Assembly: GCA_035293245.1 (NCBI GenBank)
Contig: DATDOO010000132.1
Span: 1 to 18,042, forward strand
DNA length: 18,042 nucleotides
Reading direction: 5' to 3'
Source: DATDOO01 sp035293245
GTDB taxonomy: Bacteria > Pseudomonadota > Gammaproteobacteria > Methylococcales > Methylococcaceae
In this document: positions 13,903-18,042 of the stretch, in pieces
Numbering within the stretch: the first letter of the stretch is position 1
How the letters are laid out: the number at the start of each line of letters is the position of its first letter
Translations under genes and position numbers: made by a program
The notes under the pieces: model-generated
The model's input: the letters and a program-made list of their open reading frames with translations, nothing else
What the model was told of the DNA's origin: nothing
Database searches by the model: none

Positions 13903-14769
13903 ATGTGTACGGTTTGCGGTTGCGGCGATGCGCACGCCCATCCCCACCAACATGAGCACGGCGATGAGCATGCCCATGGGCACGGGGAACACGGGCACCA
14001 CCATCATTTCGGGCTGGGCGAAGCCGGCCTGCACGTGAGCGGCATGAGCCAGGAACGCATCGTGCGCCTGGAACAGGACATCCTCGGCCGCAACGACCGC
14101 CACGCGGCCGAGAACCGGGGTTATTTTCAGAACCACGGCATCCTGGCCCTGAACCTGGTTTCCAGCCCCGGCTCGGGCAAGACCCGTTTGCTGGAGCGCA
14201 CGCTGACGGACTTGCATCCCCGCTTCCGCATGGCGGTGATCGAAGGCGACCAGCAAACCCAGAACGATGCGGAGCGCATCCGCGCCACCGGCTGCCGGGC
14301 GGTGCAAATCAACACCGGCAAAGGCTGCCACCTGGACGCCCACATGGTCGGCCATGCGTTGGAAAGCCTGGAAGGACTGGAGCACGGCATCCTGTTCATC
14401 GAAAACGTCGGCAACCTGGTCTGCCCCGCCCTGTTCGACCTGGGCGAAGCCGCCAAGGTGGTCATCCTTTCCGTCACCGAAGGCGAGGACAAACCGGTCA
14501 AGTATCCCGACATGTTCCACCGCGCCGCCCTGGTGCTGATCAACAAGATCGACCTGTTGCCGCACCTGGAATTCGATCTGGCGCGCTGTGTGGACTACGT
14601 CAGGCAAGTGAATCCGCACGCGGAAATCCTGCAGCTTTCCGCGACCACGGGGGAAGGCATGCCGGCGTGGTGCGGCTGGGTGGAAAAGCGCCGCGAGGCT
14701 TTGCTGGCCGAAGAGGTGGCCCGGTACGAGCGGCAAATTGCGGCGCTCAAAGCGGAATTGGTGCGGTAA
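13903..14769 (+). CDS. hypB: Hydrogenase nickel incorporation GTPase HypB, with His-rich nickel-storage region
   Basis: This 288-residue SIMIBI-class GTPase drives nickel insertion with HypA. The N-terminus carries the high-affinity CxxCGC nickel motif (C2, C5, C7). A His-rich stretch at 11-35 follows with 13 histidines, ending in HHHH, of the type that stores nickel in rhizobial HypB. The G domain has the P-loop SPGSGKT (88-94), a metal site at C142-H143 and C174, and NKID (214-217). I start at ATG 13903 because it gives the MCTVCGCG terminus and has GAGGTGG seven bases upstream; the longer open frame overlaps hypA. It is the last gene of the operon before the convergent phoB. hypCDEF must be elsewhere. 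Confidence 0.97.
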   Translation: MCTVCGCGDAHAHPHQHEHGDEHAHGHGEHGHHHHFGLGEAGLHVSGMSQERIVRLEQDILGRNDRHAAENRGYFQNHGILALNLVSSPGSGKTRLLERTLTDLHPRFRMAVIEGDQQTQNDAERIRATGCRAVQINTGKGCHLDAHMVGHALESLEGLEHGILFIENVGNLVCPALFDLGEAAKVVILSVTEGEDKPVKYPDMFHRAALVLINKIDLLPHLEFDLARCVDYVRQVNPHAEILQLSATTGEGMPAWCGWVEKRREALLAEEVARYERQIAALKAELVR

Positions 14770-14771
14770 TC

Positions 14772-14790
14772 GGATTCAGCCGGCGAATCC
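14772..14790. terminator. Small hairpin in the hypB-phoB convergent gap
   Basis: GGATTC (14772-14777) and GAATCC (14785-14790) can pair around a 7-base loop just after the hypB stop. No T-run follows in either direction. Convergent operons meet here in a 77-bp gap, so some termination signal is expected, but this hairpin is short and the call is weak. Confidence 0.25.
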
Positions 14791-14846
14791 CAACGCCGAT
14801 AGCTTCCTCTCAGACGGTGTCCCCGACCGCGCCAACCGGCCCGCGT

Positions 14847-15542
14847 CTAGGCGATGTTCTCGGAAAACCGGTAGCCGAAGCCGCGCACGGTCTGGATCAA
14901 CTCTTCCCGGCCGTGTAAGGCCAGAATCTTGCGCAGGCGGCGGATATGCACGTCCACCGTGCGCTCCTCGATGTAGGCGCTGCGCCCCCAGACCTGATCG
15001 AGCAACTGCCCGCGGCTGTACACCTTGTCCGGGTGGGTGAGGAAGAACTCCAACAGCCGGTATTCCGTGGGGCTAAGAAGTATCGCCTGGCCGGCGACCG
15101 TGATGCGGTGCTCTTCCATGTCCAGCAGGATGCCGCCGATTTCCACCCGGGAAGACTCGGCGCCGCGGCCGCTGCGGCGCAAAACAGCCTTGATGCGCGC
15201 CACCAGCTCCCGCGGCGAGAACGGTTTGGTGAGATAGTCGTCGGCGCCGGACTCCAGGCCGCGCACCTTGTCTTCCTCTTCCCCGCGTGCGGTCAGCAGG
15301 ATGATCGGCAGGTCGCGGTAGCGCTCGTCCTTGCGCAAGCGCCGCGCCCATTCCACCCCGCTGACGCCGGGCAGCATCCAGTCGAGCAATAATAAATCCG
15401 CCGGGTTTTCTTCCAGCAAATCCTGCCCCCGCCGCACGTCCGCGGCCGTATCCACCGTGAAGCTGGCCTGCTCCAGCGCGACGGCCAGCATTTCCTGGAT
15501 GGCTTCCTCATCCTCGACGATCAGAATCCGGGCGATGGCCAT
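14847..15542 (-). CDS. phoB: Phosphate regulon response regulator PhoB
   Basis: This 231-residue OmpR/PhoB-family regulator has a receiver domain (about 5-118) with acidic pocket E10-D11, phosphoacceptor D54, T84 and K106. A winged-helix DNA-binding domain (about 132-228) contains LSPTEYRLLEFFLTHP and the C-terminal VRGFGYRF. Its length is close to E. coli PhoB (229). When phosphorylated by PhoR it activates phosphate-scavenging genes. The identity is supported by a Pho box directly upstream. The open frame extends further upstream, but ATG at 15542 gives the usual PhoB N-terminus; the ribosome site (GGAAACG) is modest. phoR is not next to it: the downstream neighbour is hypB, convergent. Upstream on the same strand is mutS, 76 bp away. 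Confidence 0.9.
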   Translation of the reverse strand: MAIARILIVEDEEAIQEMLAVALEQASFTVDTAADVRRGQDLLEENPADLLLLDWMLPGVSGVEWARRLRKDERYRDLPIILLTARGEEEDKVRGLESGADDYLTKPFSPRELVARIKAVLRRSGRGAESSRVEIGGILLDMEEHRITVAGQAILLSPTEYRLLEFFLTHPDKVYSRGQLLDQVWGRSAYIEERTVDVHIRRLRKILALHGREELIQTVRGFGYRFSENIA

Positions 15543-15583
15543 GGCTTTTTTCGTTTCCGTAATTGAGTTGACATGAAGCGGAA

Positions 15584-15617
15584 ACATTAGCGAGTCGTGA
15601 TGACGGAATTGTGACAG
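15584..15617 (-). promoter_or_regulatory. phoB promoter: Pho box plus -10 element
   Basis: Read on the minus strand, CTGTCAC-AATT-CCGTCAT (15617-15600) matches the Pho box consensus CTGTCAT-N4-CTGTCAT, with one mismatch in each heptamer and an A/T spacer. Ten bases further, TAATGT (15589-15584) is a plausible -10, the distance used at PhoB-activated promoters where the box replaces the -35. A start near 15577 would leave a leader of about 35 bases before phoB. The box begins 2 bp from the mutS stop codon. It predicts autoactivation of phoB under phosphate limitation. Confidence 0.75.
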
Positions 15618-15618
15618 C

Positions 15619-18042
15619 TCATCCCGAGCGGCGCACCGATGCCTTCGGCAGCAATTCGTGCAACTCGAACAACACCTCCAGCGCCTGGCGGGGGCTGAGG
15701 CGCTCCGGGTCGATGCCCTCCAGCCTGTGGAGCACCGGATGCGGCTCCTGGGCGAACAAATCCGCCTGGCGCGGCGCGGTGACCGCCGGGACATCCCGCA
15801 AACTTTCCGCCGCGCGCTGTTCCAGGCCGTACAGCTTCTCCCGCGCCCGCACGATCACGCTGCGCGGCACCCCGGCCAGGGCCGCGACCTGCAGGCCGTA
15901 GCTCTGGCTGGCCGGACCGTCCTTGACCGCGTGCAGGAACACGATGTCCTCGCCGTGCTCGACCGCGTCCAGGTGGACGTTGCGGGCTTCCGGGCAATCG
16001 CGGGCCAGGGTGGTGAGTTCGAAGTAATGGGTGGCGAACAGGGTCATGGCCCGCACGTCGTTGAGCAGGGACTCCGCGCAGGCCCAGGCCAGCGACAGGC
16101 CGTCGAAGGTGCTGGTGCCCCGGCCGATCTCGTCCATCAACACCAGGCTGTGCGCCGTGGCGTTGTGCAGGATGTGGGCGGTTTCGCTCATCTCCACCAT
16201 GAAGGTCGAGCGGCCGGAAGCCAGGTCGTCGGAAGCGCCGATGCGGGTGAAAATCCGGTCCACCGGGCCGATGAGGGCCGATTCCGCCGGCACGAAACTG
16301 CCCATGTGCGCCAGAAGGACGATCAGCGCCGTCTGGCGCATGTAGGTGGACTTGCCGCCCATGTTGGGGCCGGTGATGAGCAGAAGGCGCGACTCCGGGG
16401 TCAATTCCACGTCGTTGGGCACGAACGGCGCATCGCTCAGGCGTTCGATCACCGGATGCCGCCCGCCTTTGATGACGATGCCCGGCAGGTCGCTGAGCAT
16501 CGGCCGCCGCCAATCCAGGCGCTCGGCGCGTTCGGCCAGGTTGGCCAGGGCATCCAGTTCCGCCACCGCCTCGGCGCGCTCCTGCAAACCGGAAAGATGC
16601 TGCCCCAGGGTTTCCAGCAACTCCTCGTACAGCGCCTTCTCGCAGGCCAGGGCGCGCTCGCGGGCGCTGAGCACCTTGTCCTCGAAATCCTTCAGTTCCG
16701 GGGTGATGTAGCGCTCGGCGTTTTTCAGGGTCTGGCGGCGCGACCAGTGGGCCGGGACCCTGTCGGCCTGGGCGCGCGAGACTTCGATGGCGTAGCCCTG
16801 CACCCGGTTGTAGGTGATTTTCAGATTGCCGAGGCCGCTCTTCTCGCGCTCCCGTAGTTCCAGGTCGAGGAGGAAGCCATCGGCGTTCTGGCTCAGGGCG
16901 CGCAGCTCGTCCAACTCGGCGTGATAGCCCGCCGCGATGACCCCGCCGTCGCGGATCAGCACCGGCGGCTGCTCGACAATGGCGCCGTCCAGGAGGTCGC
17001 CGATTTCCGGCAAGTCTTCCAGCCTGGCGCAGAGGCCATTCAGCCGCTCCGTCTCTTGTCCCGCCAGCAAGGCCCGCAGCTCCGGCAGCACGCGCAGGGA
17101 CTGGCGCAGGGAACTCAAGTCGCGTGGGCGGGCGGATTTGAGGGCAATGCGGGCGGCGATGCGTTCCACGTCGCCGATCTCGCGCAAGACCTCGTGCAGG
17201 GACGCCGCTTTGCCCCGCTCCCCGAGTTCTTCCACCGCTTGCAGGCGCGCTGCCAGTTCCGTGCGGTCGCGGACCGGGCGGTGCAGCCAGCGGCGCAGCA
17301 AGCGGCTGCCCATGGCCGTGGCGGTGCGGTCCAGGAGGCCGAACAGGGTTGCCTCGGTACGGCCGGCTGCGTGCGCGTCCAGTTCCAGATTGCGCCGGGT
17401 GGCGGCATCCAGACTCACCGCCGCGTCGCGCTGTTCCAGACGCAGTCCCTGGATGTGCTTCAGCGCGGCGCGCTGGGTCTCGCGCACATAGTCCAGAAGG
17501 GCGCCGGCGGCGGCCTGCGCGGCGGGCAGCTCCTCGCAGCCGAAGGCGGAGAGATCGTGGGTGCCGAACTGCGCCAGAATCCGCTCCCGGGCGCTCGCCG
17601 GGTCGAAATGCCAAGGCGGCCGCCGAGTTAAACCCTTGCGGGAGGCGAGCGCGGCGGGCAGGGGAAAATCTTCCGGAAACAGCAGTTCCGCCGGGTCGAG
17701 CCGGCCGATTTCGCCCAGCACAGCCTCAAAGTAAGGCAGCTCCTGGACCGTGAAACGGCCGCTGCTCAAATCCAGGCAGGCAAAGCCGTAACCCCCGCCG
17801 AGACGGCACAGGGCCGCCAGCAGGTTGTCGCGCCGCTCCTCCAGCAAAGCCTCGTCGGTGACGGTACCCGGCGTGACGATGCGGGAAATGGCCCGCTCCA
17901 CGGGGCCCTTGGACTTGGCCGGGTCGCCCACCTGTTCGCAGATCACCACCGACTCGCCCAGGCGGATCAGCCGTGCCAGGTAATTGTCCAGGGCGTGGTA
18001 GGGAATGCCGGCCATGGGGATGCGCTCCCCCGCCGACTCGCC
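15619..18042 (-). CDS. mutS: DNA mismatch repair ATPase MutS (5' end beyond the window)
   Basis: Some 807 residues of MutS are present. The frame is open to the window edge, where it reads ESAGERIPMAGIPYHA, matching the family at about residue 60-75, so about 60 N-terminal residues with the mismatch-reading Phe-x-Glu motif lie outside. The Walker A motif GPNMGGKST is near visible residue 556, and DEIGRGTSTFDG follows, so the ATPase is intact. The C-terminus (ending ASVRRSG) includes the helix-turn-helix dimer region with the family segment LEGIDPERLSPRQALEVLFEL. It recognises mispaired bases and recruits MutL. It shows no connection with the hydrogenase genes and marks the return to core chromosome. 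Confidence 0.98.
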   Translation of the reverse strand, partial: GESAGERIPMAGIPYHALDNYLARLIRLGESVVICEQVGDPAKSKGPVERAISRIVTPGTVTDEALLEERRDNLLAALCRLGGGYGFACLDLSSGRFTVQELPYFEAVLGEIGRLDPAELLFPEDFPLPAALASRKGLTRRPPWHFDPASARERILAQFGTHDLSAFGCEELPAAQAAAGALLDYVRETQRAALKHIQGLRLEQRDAAVSLDAATRRNLELDAHAAGRTEATLFGLLDRTATAMGSRLLRRWLHRPVRDRTELAARLQAVEELGERGKAASLHEVLREIGDVERIAARIALKSARPRDLSSLRQSLRVLPELRALLAGQETERLNGLCARLEDLPEIGDLLDGAIVEQPPVLIRDGGVIAAGYHAELDELRALSQNADGFLLDLELREREKSGLGNLKITYNRVQGYAIEVSRAQADRVPAHWSRRQTLKNAERYITPELKDFEDKVLSARERALACEKALYEELLETLGQHLSGLQERAEAVAELDALANLAERAERLDWRRPMLSDLPGIVIKGGRHPVIERLSDAPFVPNDVELTPESRLLLITGPNMGGKSTYMRQTALIVLLAHMGSFVPAESALIGPVDRIFTRIGASDDLASGRSTFMVEMSETAHILHNATAHSLVLMDEIGRGTSTFDGLSLAWACAESLLNDVRAMTLFATHYFELTTLARDCPEARNVHLDAVEHGEDIVFLHAVKDGPASQSYGLQVAALAGVPRSVIVRAREKLYGLEQRAAESLRDVPAVTAPRQADLFAQEPHPVLHRLEGIDPERLSPRQALEVLFELHELLPKASVRRSG

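Noticed and set aside
15658..16857. Plus-strand open frame of 399 codons opposite mutS
   Set aside because: mutS is unambiguous on the minus strand, and this is its antisense shadow.

Overview
The window looks like chromosome of a GC-rich gammaproteobacterium, most plausibly a methanotroph of the Methylococcales. The basis is a PhoB/MutS pair of gammaproteobacterial type plus the hydrogenase gene order S-L-E-C-D, which I recall being described for Methylococcus capsulatus. This is inference from gene order and protein style; there is no rRNA or methane oxidation gene to confirm it.

The centre is a hydrogen-metabolism locus read in two directions from a 304-bp intergenic region (5795-6098). 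Rightward runs a long operon for a membrane-bound, periplasm-facing uptake [NiFe]-hydrogenase of group 1d type: hupS, hupL, hupE, hupC, hupD, hupF, hupH, hupK, hypA, hypB (6099-14769). The small subunit has a Tat signal and all six cysteines of an oxygen-tolerant [4Fe-3S] proximal cluster. A good sigma-54 promoter candidate and an upstream cluster of four 7-bp half-sites lie in front of hupS. Palindromic repeat elements fill the gaps after hupS, hupL and hupE; from hupC on, the genes are nearly contiguous or overlapping.

Leftward runs a tight four-gene operon (5794-228): a cytoplasmic group 2 [NiFe]-hydrogenase (small then large subunit), its own maturation protease, and an 873-residue protein with an N-terminal Rieske [2Fe-2S] domain, a coiled coil, two PAS domains, GGDEF and EAL. 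This fits what HydDB calls group 2c (cyclase-linked, putative H2 sensors). It reads as a hydrogen-to-cyclic-di-GMP signalling module in which the Rieske domain could take electrons from the hydrogenase. It is the most interesting system in the window.

The right end is unrelated housekeeping DNA on the minus strand: phoB (14847-15542) with a convincing Pho box and -10 in front of it, and mutS (15619 to the window edge, 5' end missing). hypCDEF, hupGIJ, a hydrogen-responsive regulator (HoxA/HupR type) and phoR are not in the window. The first 227 bp hold no gene I can support, only a hairpin behind the cyclase gene. No tRNA, rRNA, CRISPR array or insertion sequence was seen.
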